In this document: piece after piece, positions 43,901-51,797 of the stretch
How the letters are laid out: the number at the start of each line of letters is the position of its first letter
How positions within the stretch are numbered: position 1 is the stretch's first letter
Origin: Hyphomicrobiales bacterium
Lineage (GTDB): Bacteria; Pseudomonadota; Alphaproteobacteria; Rhizobiales; Methyloligellaceae
DNA length: 62,951 nt
Direction: 5' to 3'
Assembly (NCBI GenBank): GCA_021775595.1
Contig: JAJFHN010000039.1
Coordinates: 1 to 62,951 of the forward strand
Program-made: the position numbers and the translations under genes
Notes under the pieces: model-generated
The model's database searches: none
What the model was told of the DNA's origin: nothing
The model's input: the letters and a program-made list of their open reading frames with translations, nothing else

Positions 43901-45644
43901 CAACCTCCTGAAAACTAAAAAGAGTATCAGATTCCTTCTGTTTATCTAGATCTGCTTTTAGAGCCTCCTGAGCTTGCCTCTTAGCGCCTTCAAATGCGAT
44001 ACCCTGCTCTACGTTATGGACTCGTTCTCCTAGCGCCATAAGTGTGTTTACGGCGGCTACAGGGTCTTTAATAAAATCTAACGTGGCTATTGTTTCATCA
44101 AATTCTTCTTTAGAGATAGTTGTACCTTTTTTAGGGTCAACAACCGGAGGTTTATTTTCTTCTTCAAATTTCTTTGTATAGGCTTCTTTAAGTTTAGTAA
44201 GTTCTGCTTTAAATACTACAGATTCTTCTCCGGTTAATTTAACATTTGCTCTATCAATAAGTGTTTGCTTTTCTGTTCCTAAGTTACTGATAGTTGTTTC
44301 ATCTGTAGCACTAGCAAGTGCTTGTTCAATCTTCTGTATTTTCTGGGCTATATCATCGCCCTCTTTGGTATCTCCAATAGTACCGGGATCTTCTGAATCT
44401 ATTTTAGTTTGTATTCCTGTCAATATTTCTTGTTGTTGAGCTACCTTTTCTTCTTCTGGGGTAAGGGCTTTAGTTGTAAGTTTCTTCAGAGTAACAGCTG
44501 CAATATCATATGCACCTTTTCCTGCTGCTGCCCCTGCTATACCTCCAGGAACAGCTACCATTTCAGCTAAAGAAGCAAAACCGATCTCAGCAGTATCTGT
44601 AATCTTTCCAGAAGCAGCTAATTGCTCTGCAGTGGCAGTAAGTCCACCAGATAGTGCTTCCCCCAATAAACCTTCAAGAGGTCTGAATACAGTAAGATTT
44701 AGTACGCTAGGAGGAGTAGATTGTCTAACTTGATTTGCTACTCCTTTCATCCATGAAAATCTACCAGGAATGGCACGTACGGCAGCAACATCTCCATACT
44801 TTTCAAAAACCTGAGCTACAGCAGAATATGCTTTAATTCTAAAAGTTTCGTCAGCATCTGGTCTTCGCTTGTTTACTTTTGTAAATTCTTCTACTGCTTG
44901 ATTTCCTTTACCAATAGCTAAAGTACTAAGTATAGCCATTTGGGTAGTAGGTCCGCCTAGAGTAAGTGCAACCATGTAGGGAATACTAGGTACACCTTGC
45001 TCTAATAAAGTAGGTAGATCATTTTGAACAGCATTCCATACAGCTGATACAACGCCTTTATTATCCGCGATAGTTTTAAATGCAGTAACAGCTCCGTATA
45101 AATCTCTTCTATTTACTGGAATAGTATCTTTTATATTTTGGCTAAAATCGGCAATAGCTTTAAGATTTTCAGGATCTGTAGTAAATGCAGAGGCTGCTGT
45201 TTCTCCAATGTTAACTATATTTTGTCCAAATTCATTAACTTGATTACCCACAAAAGATGTAGGAGCACCTGCTGCTGTTGCTCTAGCATTTTCCTGGTTA
45301 TATGCAGCAAATGATTTTGCGTCTAGTTCACTTAACCCACTAACTACTTTTCCCTCTGCTGTTCGGACAGTATAAGTACCATCGATATGTCTAGATATAT
45401 TACCCTGCTGTTCTGCAATGGGAACATCAGGAGGACCTATTTTATTAGTATCTTCAGTAGATTGAGCAATACTATTGAGTAAGTCTGCATTAGGTTCTCC
45501 TACAGAAGTATCTATTTCGGCGGGAGCTTCTGCAAATGCGTTAAGCAGCTGATCTTTAGTACTTTGAATTACAGCAGCTTTAGCTTCGGTTGCTGCAGCT
45601 ATTTCTGCTTTTTTATTTTCTATACGAGAAGTAAGTAAATCCAT
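34953..45644 (-). CDS. virion RNA polymerase (N4 gp50-like)
   Basis: 3563 residues, like N4 gp50 (3500). The central domain carries the T7-type motifs: motif A VFEIDGITNGF (Asp1849), motif B RDLVKYPFLIFMYGGG (Arg1947, Lys1951, Tyr1959) and motif C LMLHDAYMGS (Asp2246). In N4 it is packaged, injected with the DNA, and transcribes early genes from hairpin promoters. N-terminal TM-like and coiled regions occur near residues 200-400. Two HExxH motifs, LLHEILHHA (1004-1008) and VYVHETLHAI (2518-2522), lie outside the polymerase core, like inserted zincin modules. Last gene of the late operon. Confidence 0.95.
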   Translation of the reverse strand: MDLLTSRIENKKAEIAAATEAKAAVIQSTKDQLLNAFAEAPAEIDTSVGEPNADLLNSIAQSTEDTNKIGPPDVPIAEQQGNISRHIDGTYTVRTAEGKVVSGLSELDAKSFAAYNQENARATAAGAPTSFVGNQVNEFGQNIVNIGETAASAFTTDPENLKAIADFSQNIKDTIPVNRRDLYGAVTAFKTIADNKGVVSAVWNAVQNDLPTLLEQGVPSIPYMVALTLGGPTTQMAILSTLAIGKGNQAVEEFTKVNKRRPDADETFRIKAYSAVAQVFEKYGDVAAVRAIPGRFSWMKGVANQVRQSTPPSVLNLTVFRPLEGLLGEALSGGLTATAEQLAASGKITDTAEIGFASLAEMVAVPGGIAGAAAGKGAYDIAAVTLKKLTTKALTPEEEKVAQQQEILTGIQTKIDSEDPGTIGDTKEGDDIAQKIQKIEQALASATDETTISNLGTEKQTLIDRANVKLTGEESVVFKAELTKLKEAYTKKFEEENKPPVVDPKKGTTISKEEFDETIATLDFIKDPVAAVNTLMALGERVHNVEQGIAFEGAKRQAQEALKADLDKQKESDTLFSFQEVAEGLDPEEVDRIQAKHELTPLDRKAIKDGQEAKQLAQELTRQQESANIKSMDTVHEEATTGSISSRWTGLKTYSQEIYKILKDEKDQALANSKIAAIEAKMNTHAANLNKKLNAFIAAQKVPRKSGEEIVVKGVRVSPNIPSDRSMKYTVLPAMSTTEFNRRRNEGEFLTSIHKNSGKLLSTLTKEVAYSKKILAVVKGYKNTSFKKSADKLAISTKAAQELSAQLGAVNPEKEKVPIDQEAIDKAAKPIDKDPHQADVDAGTFGAINETNTDKKAGFERKVSETSRTKRKTPGSEGKAESSESPTPDAQQDRDSKRSSTRDRKSSTTEKGKSKRAPQLTKEIVLSFGTTEVALQWLIDNTSNKSFRKIAQVIQGKIGKNIPITFTEKFKENSAIAGRAENAEGVPTRIVISRKGLTEATLLHEILHHAVTGTFNAPKTAEEKAAVSDLHAIAAKLRDILNDPKKLRALVKKLQSSGKEGAREYTLTRTKEYIARISGKRFHTDNKIDPAKVEELLVHGLTSVNAQEILQAIDAIESASTSSLWSDFSVAIRKLLGIPSGISTTLFDQVLESGSVLLLKGAKKRSNQPVNFDELNAEDYSEENNTEESFEGAIDKQYSELVTEEEFSKKERFIPKTEHSKQAFRIVFSEEITKDNKVKANTDSTVLATLSKLLGVEATIDEINGALDKLPNTKNFIEGSTDTPTVAITNKQLAEAKEVSVKAEEKKNKKPYGKVVRAAKLAHKIASNAEATMKILGKAFLDLVGLNTEAKEGIHTLPNIAFTTEKYLITSLIDIGTSEKSAAILSSAYFRYKARYDKINFNNDTDTGNYALHQPLSILYQDNELPPQVLFSMMLGTLNWTQRNPTSNPLKSEFAREMFLYGGKQKLSTNEETEIKDLGHSYQQASNEIGITVTNILNLSPKDKSVGLYFDKLIPALGLLAVHIEQGTDAEATFRVEEHSWNFARMYSKDRIFNNRNEKGHQNTYKHILHNNAPIKFNVNQLTAIEEIAEAIDVDINTEGGSLLKRPSKRKITSVRNSFGGVPKKVTEVITKLQNVKWDKAETVDIVAALNQSHRSALESLIGTQSYDYTDHEDIRGSREASNRDKTDALDRILEANTNGDLEGFYFTYALQNHHRIMMQGDINPQQSKVDRWLVKPFKAVIYNASNVHLFKMAAAANLGFAVDKNAPEAAIEAFEERYNNEDVQTAIKAIQDIQNGFNEVVQLNELARVLPVIQSKFGGNMSILNALTGLSKYKENDTFTSDIVFEIDGITNGFAINVMQFPMFTDEEGNDDIETQLNRTGTYIGNDTRHKTEAKDTYQRLAELIKKYSGVEYANETELGYTNTTYTRKNTALEILFPDLKNGDLRDLVKYPFLIFMYGGGTESISQGVAKNIVDDIYDHLNTIQKTYNAMPGTTRPEFLEDITIPPKSGKEQYLQDIVVPFASQLTELNAFKKGYDTTSLVIDIRRRSRANKKIIESGKYKEIRFEDKKLIETIGKVLAPRFDLGLNEMLGGTGPARQAIISGGEVLHAIFMAHYNKAEKALLATMPGRTALTKREVAELVKSDVLIKVLPQYKGYMSSLDSEDTSFVDLSSQIVDRSDTNAEKVEVWTKGETKGKPKRLTGSANQTKFDSPGVAALIRMIINIDATLLTLILNQHPNTLMLHDAYMGSPVDLVEVSKGYGRVYTKIGRTHSIMQAMVDQIAAVKELSSPAIMSAADRWIKKEAYVNRFTKPGESKTSIYNLITDVENANINVFQARQNLEELISEEGGGKILSNQMYMGIYDPKITSQKPAVNDVIKTINDLGHTSVWETKNENKPDADILESLSNLPRSNETKRLVGDIDSKSIHTLNSQFKKLSSNYYANQEEQNTHSTILDKVLGVLAKGLNSTTKINLTWEDIDGITQGQWEGARNAMRISLSRQVPDSANTKSPQEVYVHETLHAITRTVLKNTPLIAAKVNKLFHEIKNEMGTDGYKVFLSGLTGPHSAEDIALAKKTYVYVFKNTKNEANRLDEFLAHALTNKEMIHFLSNRIPTKKVRDKTILGRLLEVLDLVVATFERILQRGLRTPISANQFHEMLAVLEHLVAIQSKHQSQFQKLANKGYKFLDETDQKIKETFIKHSSRVIETVPTTRLRKVISGIAGAPTIIMSDSAAALAIRQQAHETLNDTLKDLANEIGGGALSKVLIEQLLHAKVNISKGRHEAERFTTDWFNSIWKSVDASKPGAMPVKIREALTNILLRTDLSSLRRVGLTSHAISQLINNPNGIKIAKRDIHRKLGKAFTYDAREYTDALGKWIITGKRSKLHNQHTNVYTIARQFLGDTSENTIMLLDAYATLEALTKINSNQGGLVKDLANAEFAQNSTENGFIDMLDSHLAFKDKSIQHLFKHNPSQIIKGYIVERVDDLTNTVTGKATDAEQMRIGGYTESYPIGKIPGIAQTHDTIYVSRTMPDVPFVSGMMSTSNQRNKGTTLTEIFMKDPGYLNPATGKPDIRKINKDIQAIIKRETSFGSTPSADPVKLIPVRNDRDKITDYRVMMDHETKRELLKPDLEIQNVFAHMESRYVDRKYTISSDKKIIESLVHEQQDLFLSHPKQFINFLDPNSKYADQYRNLPREVRDYIDQFAVNGVFMIRRDIINKVFGFKAWDLSELSWLQKPSMNRAKYYVRNIHHILRQVVGYGKDRIVIAMPQVVINNIRSNVYQLLMKKIPLPFIVHKAYEGYKEYVRYRDDNNELNKLKHLIATKPLPNTHPTSVTRAENLERLRISISNNRIHAMSAAGVNSIILEGLNEASSSGYFRRVQRMLKFSKRTEFVDKIPTKVSTAATKVATTLFFTKSSEGYQFAHQVVQLTDFLARYVMIEHLTLVKGMQFKPAMHIALDSFVLFDENLTPIAEAIEAIGGTSFLSYFLRNQRSSRQLVQSSPTGVGLSAATQYLTGVETLGNLNSAWVTGDISPNYLQFDDLADEATSVTGGNLILDFLNNSFN

Positions 45645-45648
45645 AATT

Positions 45649-47595
45649 TTATGGGGAGTTTCTTTTAATAAAATCTTGAATATGAGAAATAAATTCTTTT
45701 TCTGTCATATCTTTACGTAAACTGCTTGTTTCATCTTCCCCAAAAGTAGCTATAGAAAGATCTATAGCCCTGTTTAAATTAGGTTTTGTATTAGCAGTAT
45801 TAGGAATGCTTAACTCTTTTTTAATAGGATCTGTTATTGTCGTTTTAAATGCAGCACCTATATCATCCAGTAAATTTCCTTCCTCAGGAAATATAGATTT
45901 CTCTGTTTTGGAAGTTTTCTTTACTCGTTCAGGGGCTGCTTCTAATTTAGCTTTTGATTTTTCCATAGCTTTAGTTACAGAAGCCGGCAAATCTCCACTA
46001 TACACATCCTGCATAGCTTGCAATAGCTGAATTTTATTCAGATTAGTAAATGATGTACCCCGCTCAATAACAGGTAAAGTAAAATCATCATTGAGTCCAG
46101 TACCAAAATCAAATCCGTCATCCCACGAAGTATTAGCAAGTAAATCGTGAATACCTAGATTAAAAATTTCTTTCTCTATTTTACCTAAGTTTTTATAGCC
46201 TACTGCTGTTCTTAAAGTAGTTGCGATGTTTTGAATACCCCCTACTAATTCAGCAGTTTTTTCAATATCTTCTTCAGAAGTACCTAATCCTAAGTTGGCT
46301 TTAATTGTAGCAGCGGTATCTGAAACTAAATGTCTATCTAATCTTGCCCTTGCTTTTGCATTCATACCATATTGTTCCAACTGGGCATTTCGATACGCTT
46401 CAACCAATGAACTATTATGAGCTACTATAGCTCCAGTATTTTTAAAATTTGTTCTGAGTACATTGTTTCTGTCAATGCTTTTACTGGCCAATTCCCTAGC
46501 AGCATTTCGAGTTATTCCTGTAAATGTTTCTTGGTAATCATTAGTTACATTTTCAAGTAATTCTCGGTACATAGTAGCGGTATACCCATCTGCAGGAATT
46601 TTACCAGTAGGTTCTAGGGTAATACCTAATGTTTTGACTATAGATGATACTCTATCTCCTAGCGTAGAATCTATTTGCTTATCTACTTCAACAATTGCCC
46701 TATTTAATGCAGGCTGCAAATGAGCATTTGATCTGCCAGCTCTAGTATTAAGTATTAGAGCTTCATTAATATCTTTAATAGTATTACCTAAATTCTTTGA
46801 ATCAACGGGAGTATGGCTAAGTTTACTTAATTGATCTTTTTTAACAATTCGATTTTCTTTTGCTTTTAGATTTTTAACATGTGTTTCTGATGCAATTAAG
46901 TTTTTATTTGGAGCATCTCTTTCTCTATCTTCTCGTTTATTATTTGCCTCCTCTATTACATTATCTAATACTTCTTCCTTAAAGTTGTTATCTAATACTT
47001 TACGTTCTAGATCAATACCCTGATTAGCTGCATCAAAACGTATCGATTGTTCAGTTTGATCTATTCCTAATTGTCTTTTTACTTGATCTAATTTAAATTG
47101 GGCTGCTGTTCTACTCTCTTCAATTGCTCCATATTTAATTTCATTAGTTAATCGATCTACTTCAAGTCTTCCTTTATTTACATTATTTGCTTGCAGTTCG
47201 TTTAGACGATTAGTTTGATCTTCTAAAGATCTTCTATTAACAAATTCATTTTTTAATTTACTAATACTTTCTTCTGCAGCTCTACTTTCTGCGTTTACTT
47301 TAAAATCCTGATTCTGGGCATCTGTGCGTGCATCATTAACTTTCCCCATATCAAGAAATGCTTGACTAGAAGTCTGAATTAAATCATTACGTTCTTCATC
47401 AGTATTAAGAGAATTTAAAGTAGTAATAAATTCATCAGTTTCCTGAGTACGTACATCTTCAGCGCCTTGTTTGATATTGCCACCAAACTGACTAATAGCA
47501 TTGCCTAAATCTTGTCCAGCCCTGCCAGCAGCATTTAATCCTGCTCCGAAATTAGGAGCATTTAAACTCCTCCAAGTAATGGGTGCAGCAGCCAT
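45649..47595 (-). CDS. internal virion protein (N4 gp51-like)
   Basis: 648 residues, charged and coiled-coil-rich (LEDQTNRLNELQANN, KRQLGIDQTEQ). It is 4 bases upstream of the vRNAP gene, the position of N4 gp51. A packaged or ejected partner of vRNAP is likely. No enzyme motif seen. Confidence 0.7.
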   Translation of the reverse strand: MAAAPITWRSLNAPNFGAGLNAAGRAGQDLGNAISQFGGNIKQGAEDVRTQETDEFITTLNSLNTDEERNDLIQTSSQAFLDMGKVNDARTDAQNQDFKVNAESRAAEESISKLKNEFVNRRSLEDQTNRLNELQANNVNKGRLEVDRLTNEIKYGAIEESRTAAQFKLDQVKRQLGIDQTEQSIRFDAANQGIDLERKVLDNNFKEEVLDNVIEEANNKREDRERDAPNKNLIASETHVKNLKAKENRIVKKDQLSKLSHTPVDSKNLGNTIKDINEALILNTRAGRSNAHLQPALNRAIVEVDKQIDSTLGDRVSSIVKTLGITLEPTGKIPADGYTATMYRELLENVTNDYQETFTGITRNAARELASKSIDRNNVLRTNFKNTGAIVAHNSSLVEAYRNAQLEQYGMNAKARARLDRHLVSDTAATIKANLGLGTSEEDIEKTAELVGGIQNIATTLRTAVGYKNLGKIEKEIFNLGIHDLLANTSWDDGFDFGTGLNDDFTLPVIERGTSFTNLNKIQLLQAMQDVYSGDLPASVTKAMEKSKAKLEAAPERVKKTSKTEKSIFPEEGNLLDDIGAAFKTTITDPIKKELSIPNTANTKPNLNRAIDLSIATFGEDETSSLRKDMTEKEFISHIQDFIKRNSP

Positions 47596-47608
47596 GATAT
47601 TCTCCTAA

Positions 47609-47995
47609 TTAAACTACAAGATTAGCTAAGTCAGTACGACCTTGAGCTGTTTTAAATGCATTCTGATCTCTGAGACGATTATTTATTGTAGTACGTGAAG
47701 CATTATAGTTTTGATTATATGCGTCTTTCTGGAAGTTCAAAGTATCTTTAGCTAGACCTAGTTGCTTGATAGCTGCATAGCCTTTAGCTAGACTACCAAT
47801 ACCTTGAAATCCGTTAGCTAATAGATTATATGTTTGAAAGTTGTTTCCTAAACCGGGGGGCCCAGTCTCTACGGAAGCAGGATTAGCAAGGCTAAATCCC
47901 TGTAAATTACCGAAGTTAGAACCACTTTTACTTAAATCAAATTGAGAATTTAAGTATCCATTACCGTAATTAAAATTTTGTTGATTGGGAGGCAT
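47609..47995 (-). CDS. small virion protein (N4 gp52-like)
   Basis: 128 residues, N/Q/G-rich start (MPPNQQNFNYGNGYLNSQFD) and a YNASRTTINNRLRDQNAF tail of the type seen in phage injection proteins. Position fits N4 gp52. Confidence 0.65.
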   Translation of the reverse strand: MPPNQQNFNYGNGYLNSQFDLSKSGSNFGNLQGFSLANPASVETGPPGLGNNFQTYNLLANGFQGIGSLAKGYAAIKQLGLAKDTLNFQKDAYNQNYNASRTTINNRLRDQNAFKTAQGRTDLANLVV

Positions 47996-48054
47996 ATCGT
48001 ACTCCTTAAGTATATTATATTTAGTTTACCGGGATTCGTATTAATTGTCTATTT

Positions 48055-50643
48055 CTATATATACAAGGCTTCTCCAGATACCTGTGTATCAATTATACTA
48101 GCTGTTTCATACATTAGATATTGTCCAGTAACTTGACCTTCATATATAACAAACATATCTTCAGGATACATACCATTTAAGCTAGCTCGTTTATTTGAAT
48201 TTAATCCGGAAAATTCTTGAGAATCTGAATTATCAAAAATATCTTCATATAATTTTTCTAGATCACTTAAACGAGTATCTCTAGATAATTCATCTCTGTA
48301 TAAGTTTAATTCTTCTTCTAATCTCTCTGCCCTTATGGATAGAACTAAATTAAAACTCTCTAATATATTAACTGCGGCTTTAGCAAAATCTAATCCAGTT
48401 AATGTAGTTCCAGAACTGTAATAGGCAAAGCCAATAGCAGCTACTATTCCTAGTATTAATGCCAATTCTTCGTTATGTTTAGCTACTTCTGTAACAATAA
48501 GTTTAAGAGCAATCTGCAATAAAATAGAAGGTAATATCGTACTAAGTATAATTAATACTGCTAATCCATATGACCCGGCAGCAAATGCAGTAGCTGCAAG
48601 TGCCCAAGCTTCCGTAGCAGCGGGAGGGAAATAGTAAGTTATTACAACAACAATAACTATCAATACTACTAATAGTAATTTAGCCCATCCAGCTAACTCA
48701 ATTACTTCGTAATGAGCTATATAAATAGATACATGAGATGCAGCTAACATAATTTGAGTAACATTCTTATTAGATAAATCTTTTATAAAAGTATGGACAA
48801 GAGGAGTCATCAAATCCTCTTCATTACCTAAATTAAATTTAACTAGATTAAACCTACCACTATCTCCATCAATTACTTTTAATATACTAATAGGAGCAAC
48901 AACTGTATACGCTTCTAAACCTACTTCAGTGCAGTAATAATAGGTAATAGATTGTCCTTTAGTTGTTTCTTCACTAGCTGATGCAACTAATTGTAATGTG
49001 CCTCCATTATTTTCAAATACTAAATCTGGAGTCAAATAATCTAGTGTACTGGGAGATCCTGTTGCATCGTTTAGAGCTAATGTATATTTTAATCTGGTAG
49101 TTGTTTGTAGCCAGTTGGCTGCTTCTGTTGAAGTAGTTCCAGGGTTTACTACTCCATTACCTGCCAGAAAATCAGCTACTTCTGCAAGAGTATCAGCTTT
49201 ATATCCGACATTGTATGTACCCTTTCCAGAAGAACTGTAATAAGGGTATACCAGTTCATTGGCAGCATTGAATTTAGATAAATCAGAATAATAAATACCA
49301 TTTTCATCGCTACCACTATCTGCATCAATTGTAGCTAAAGAAAAGAATTCAAATGTAATATATGAAAATTGGAATACTGATTCATAGTCATCAGTTCTGA
49401 CAATAATATTATTAGCAGGTTTTGCATCAGCAGGATCGGCTGCATCATATATCCCTTGGGTAACTCCTTGAGCCGGAAATATATTTTCAAACATATTAAA
49501 TAGATACGCCAAACTAGGTTGGCAAGTATCCCACATACGTACCCCAAACGTTATGTATATATTATCTAAATCTCCTGCTGTAACGCCCGAATCTGTAAGT
49601 ACGCCATCTAAAATAGCGGCAGCATCTAAATCTATGATATCGCATATATCTTCAATTTGAGTTGCTTTGGTTGCCCCAAATGTAGTGTAATTAGCGTTAG
49701 TAATCCTGAGGGGGATAGCAGGTATCACTTGCAGAGATGTGCCATCTAGAGTGATGGGAGTTTCTATAGTATCTAAATCAGGATATGTACCTGCACCTAC
49801 TTGGTAGATAAATATATACTGACGATCTGGAGCACTATCAATATAGTAGTAGGAAATATAATGTAATTGTAAGGGTTTACTGGGCACAGTGTATCCTAAA
49901 GTAGCAGTATCTCCGGCATCATTGAATACATCTACACTATAATTATCTGGTCCAGAATTGTATACAATACCGCTAAAATCTACCTGCCATCTAGAATCTA
50001 CTTCTAACGCATCTGAAGTAACTACTTCATCCGTTATAGCAACATCATAATGATTAGCGGAAGGAGTTACAGTTACACCAGTAGTTGCAGGAGTAGCTGG
50101 AGAAGTACTGTCACTACTAAATTCATCAGTTAAACGATTTATACCTACATCATATACTTTATTTTCCTGTAACCAATACTGCACCCAGGCAGTATCACTT
50201 AAAGAAGCAATGCTAGATTGCTCAGGAGTACTAGCAACCCCATTAAGAGTCAGTAAAGCGGCAGCTAATTCATCATAATCTATATAGAGAATAAAAGATT
50301 CAATTGAAGGAAATCCTTCAAAGTAATCCCCATCTTCAATAAATGCCATAAACCTTCGTACATTGACTTTCATGCTACGAAAAGTAATAGCGTATAGCAG
50401 ATTACTATTTATATCTGAATTGGTAAGAATACTGTGCTGGATACTAGATAATAGCGGGTTACTATTATCTGGATTAGGAAATAGAGCTATATTTTGAACT
50501 TGGTAATATTCTAGGGTCTGAGGACCAAACCCTAGAATATCTAAAATCACATCTACTACTTGTTCAACTAATTCTTCAAATTCTGCAATAAGAAGTAAAT
50601 TAGCCCCTAAAACAGTATTAACGATACTAGGAATAAAACTCAT
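48055..50643 (-). CDS. large virion protein with membrane segments
   Basis: 862 residues. The first about 600 residues are beta-rich; about 640-740 contain three to four hydrophobic helices (LLLVVLIVIVVVITYYF, LAVLIILSTILPSILLQIAL, LALILGIVAAIGFAYY). This may be a DNA-injection protein that inserts in the host membrane. In the N4 order it lies with genes 53-54; exact equivalence is uncertain. Confidence 0.65.
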   Translation of the reverse strand: MSFIPSIVNTVLGANLLLIAEFEELVEQVVDVILDILGFGPQTLEYYQVQNIALFPNPDNSNPLLSSIQHSILTNSDINSNLLYAITFRSMKVNVRRFMAFIEDGDYFEGFPSIESFILYIDYDELAAALLTLNGVASTPEQSSIASLSDTAWVQYWLQENKVYDVGINRLTDEFSSDSTSPATPATTGVTVTPSANHYDVAITDEVVTSDALEVDSRWQVDFSGIVYNSGPDNYSVDVFNDAGDTATLGYTVPSKPLQLHYISYYYIDSAPDRQYIFIYQVGAGTYPDLDTIETPITLDGTSLQVIPAIPLRITNANYTTFGATKATQIEDICDIIDLDAAAILDGVLTDSGVTAGDLDNIYITFGVRMWDTCQPSLAYLFNMFENIFPAQGVTQGIYDAADPADAKPANNIIVRTDDYESVFQFSYITFEFFSLATIDADSGSDENGIYYSDLSKFNAANELVYPYYSSSGKGTYNVGYKADTLAEVADFLAGNGVVNPGTTSTEAANWLQTTTRLKYTLALNDATGSPSTLDYLTPDLVFENNGGTLQLVASASEETTKGQSITYYYCTEVGLEAYTVVAPISILKVIDGDSGRFNLVKFNLGNEEDLMTPLVHTFIKDLSNKNVTQIMLAASHVSIYIAHYEVIELAGWAKLLLVVLIVIVVVITYYFPPAATEAWALAATAFAAGSYGLAVLIILSTILPSILLQIALKLIVTEVAKHNEELALILGIVAAIGFAYYSSGTTLTGLDFAKAAVNILESFNLVLSIRAERLEEELNLYRDELSRDTRLSDLEKLYEDIFDNSDSQEFSGLNSNKRASLNGMYPEDMFVIYEGQVTGQYLMYETASIIDTQVSGEALYI

Positions 50644-50649
50644 TAGCTA

Positions 50650-51174
50650 TTACCCAGTAGGTTCTGCAGCGTCAATCCTATCATTAATGTTATTGGTGCC
50701 TATTTCATTAATAGCATCTACTCCTGTTGCAGCCACTCCTGCAGTAGAAATATTGATACTCCAAGCATCTAAAACAGTTTTCAGATATTTCTGATCTGCA
50801 TTCCATTTAAATCCTTTAGCTTGTTCAATAGACAAAGCAGCCTGAGCACCCATAACACTAGTAGCTGATGGAGCTACTTTCGTTGTTTGATCTGTTTGAG
50901 CAAATTCAGTAATTTCTTTTTGGAATAGTAGAGAAGTTTCCGCATTAGATTTTGCTTGTCCTAGAGTATAAGCTACTCCTTGCGATAAGGCAGCCTGCAT
51001 AGCCCCTAGATACACTTTTGCGTATTCTGTACTGGTAATACGTCCTAGAGTATATTGAGCAGCTAGGTGAGTATTAACAGTCTCCATGAGATCATCAAGT
51101 ACACCATCTCCAGTTACAATATTACAACTATCGGTAACTACATTTGATGTTAAATCCGCAATAGTAATAGTCAT
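50650..51174 (-). CDS. virion protein (174 aa)
   Basis: Helical, A/T/Q-rich (LGAMQAALSQGVAYTLGQAK, VAPSATSVMGAQAALSIEQA), like small phage tail-fibre or injection-linked proteins. Overlaps the next gene by one base. N4 gp54 or gp55 region. Confidence 0.6.
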   Translation of the reverse strand: MTITIADLTSNVVTDSCNIVTGDGVLDDLMETVNTHLAAQYTLGRITSTEYAKVYLGAMQAALSQGVAYTLGQAKSNAETSLLFQKEITEFAQTDQTTKVAPSATSVMGAQAALSIEQAKGFKWNADQKYLKTVLDAWSINISTAGVAATGVDAINEIGTNNINDRIDAAEPTG

Positions 51175-51731
51175 TATCTATTAGTTCCTCTAGATCGTTG
51201 AGCTGCAGCAAGAGCTTCCATTTCCGGTACAGTAAGTGGGGGTAGAATTTTTACATTAAACTTTTTGGTAAGATAAGCTTCTTTACCTTTTTTACCATTC
51301 GGTAATGTAATTGTTCGGAACTTTTGCATTTCAGCAGCTTCAATTTGGTCAATAAGAATCTGGGGAACATGCCATCCTTCATCGTTATTGAAGGGTACAT
51401 ATTTTTTAATCATACGTCCGTTATTTACCTTAGAACTACCTGCAGTAAAGATAAGTCCTGAGTATGAACTCATATTGGGATCATTAGGAGTAACCACAAT
51501 ACGTTGCATACGTGTAGCCAGTTGGGTTTTAGTCAATGGAGGTGCAGCTACATAAGTAGCTTTTTTATCCTGATTATAAACACCATTGCGCACATCTACT
51601 AGAGTAGCCATTAGTTTATCTCTGCCTGTTTTATGGTGCGGATTAACTCCACTGGCTTTTAGCTCTTCTACAATGTCTTCATTAGATAAATCAGTTAGTT
51701 CGTCTACTGTAGTAATTTGTGCTGTAGTCAT
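51174..51731 (-). CDS. virion-associated protein (N4 gp55-like)
   Basis: 185 residues, with an N-terminal SAP/HeH-like helix pair (LTDLSNEDIVEELKASGVNP) then TGRDKLMATLVDV. PPLTVPEMEAL ends it. It sits directly downstream of the major capsid, as in N4 gp55. May bind DNA or protein in the head. Confidence 0.65.
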   Translation of the reverse strand: MTTAQITTVDELTDLSNEDIVEELKASGVNPHHKTGRDKLMATLVDVRNGVYNQDKKATYVAAPPLTKTQLATRMQRIVVTPNDPNMSSYSGLIFTAGSSKVNNGRMIKKYVPFNNDEGWHVPQILIDQIEAAEMQKFRTITLPNGKKGKEAYLTKKFNVKILPPLTVPEMEALAAAQRSRGTNR

Positions 51732-51761
51732 GATTCATTTCCTTATAAGTTGTAAGTAAGA

Positions 51762-51791
51762 TTCCCCAGGAGCCGTAAAGCCCCTGGGGAA
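51762..51791 (-). terminator. hairpin after the major capsid gene
   Basis: TTCCCCAGG/CCTGGGGAA, a perfect 9 bp stem with a 12-base loop. On the minus strand it follows the capsid stop and precedes TCTTACTTAC. It may be a partial terminator or RNase barrier that raises capsid expression over downstream genes. Confidence 0.65.
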
Positions 51792-51797
51792 GTTAGA

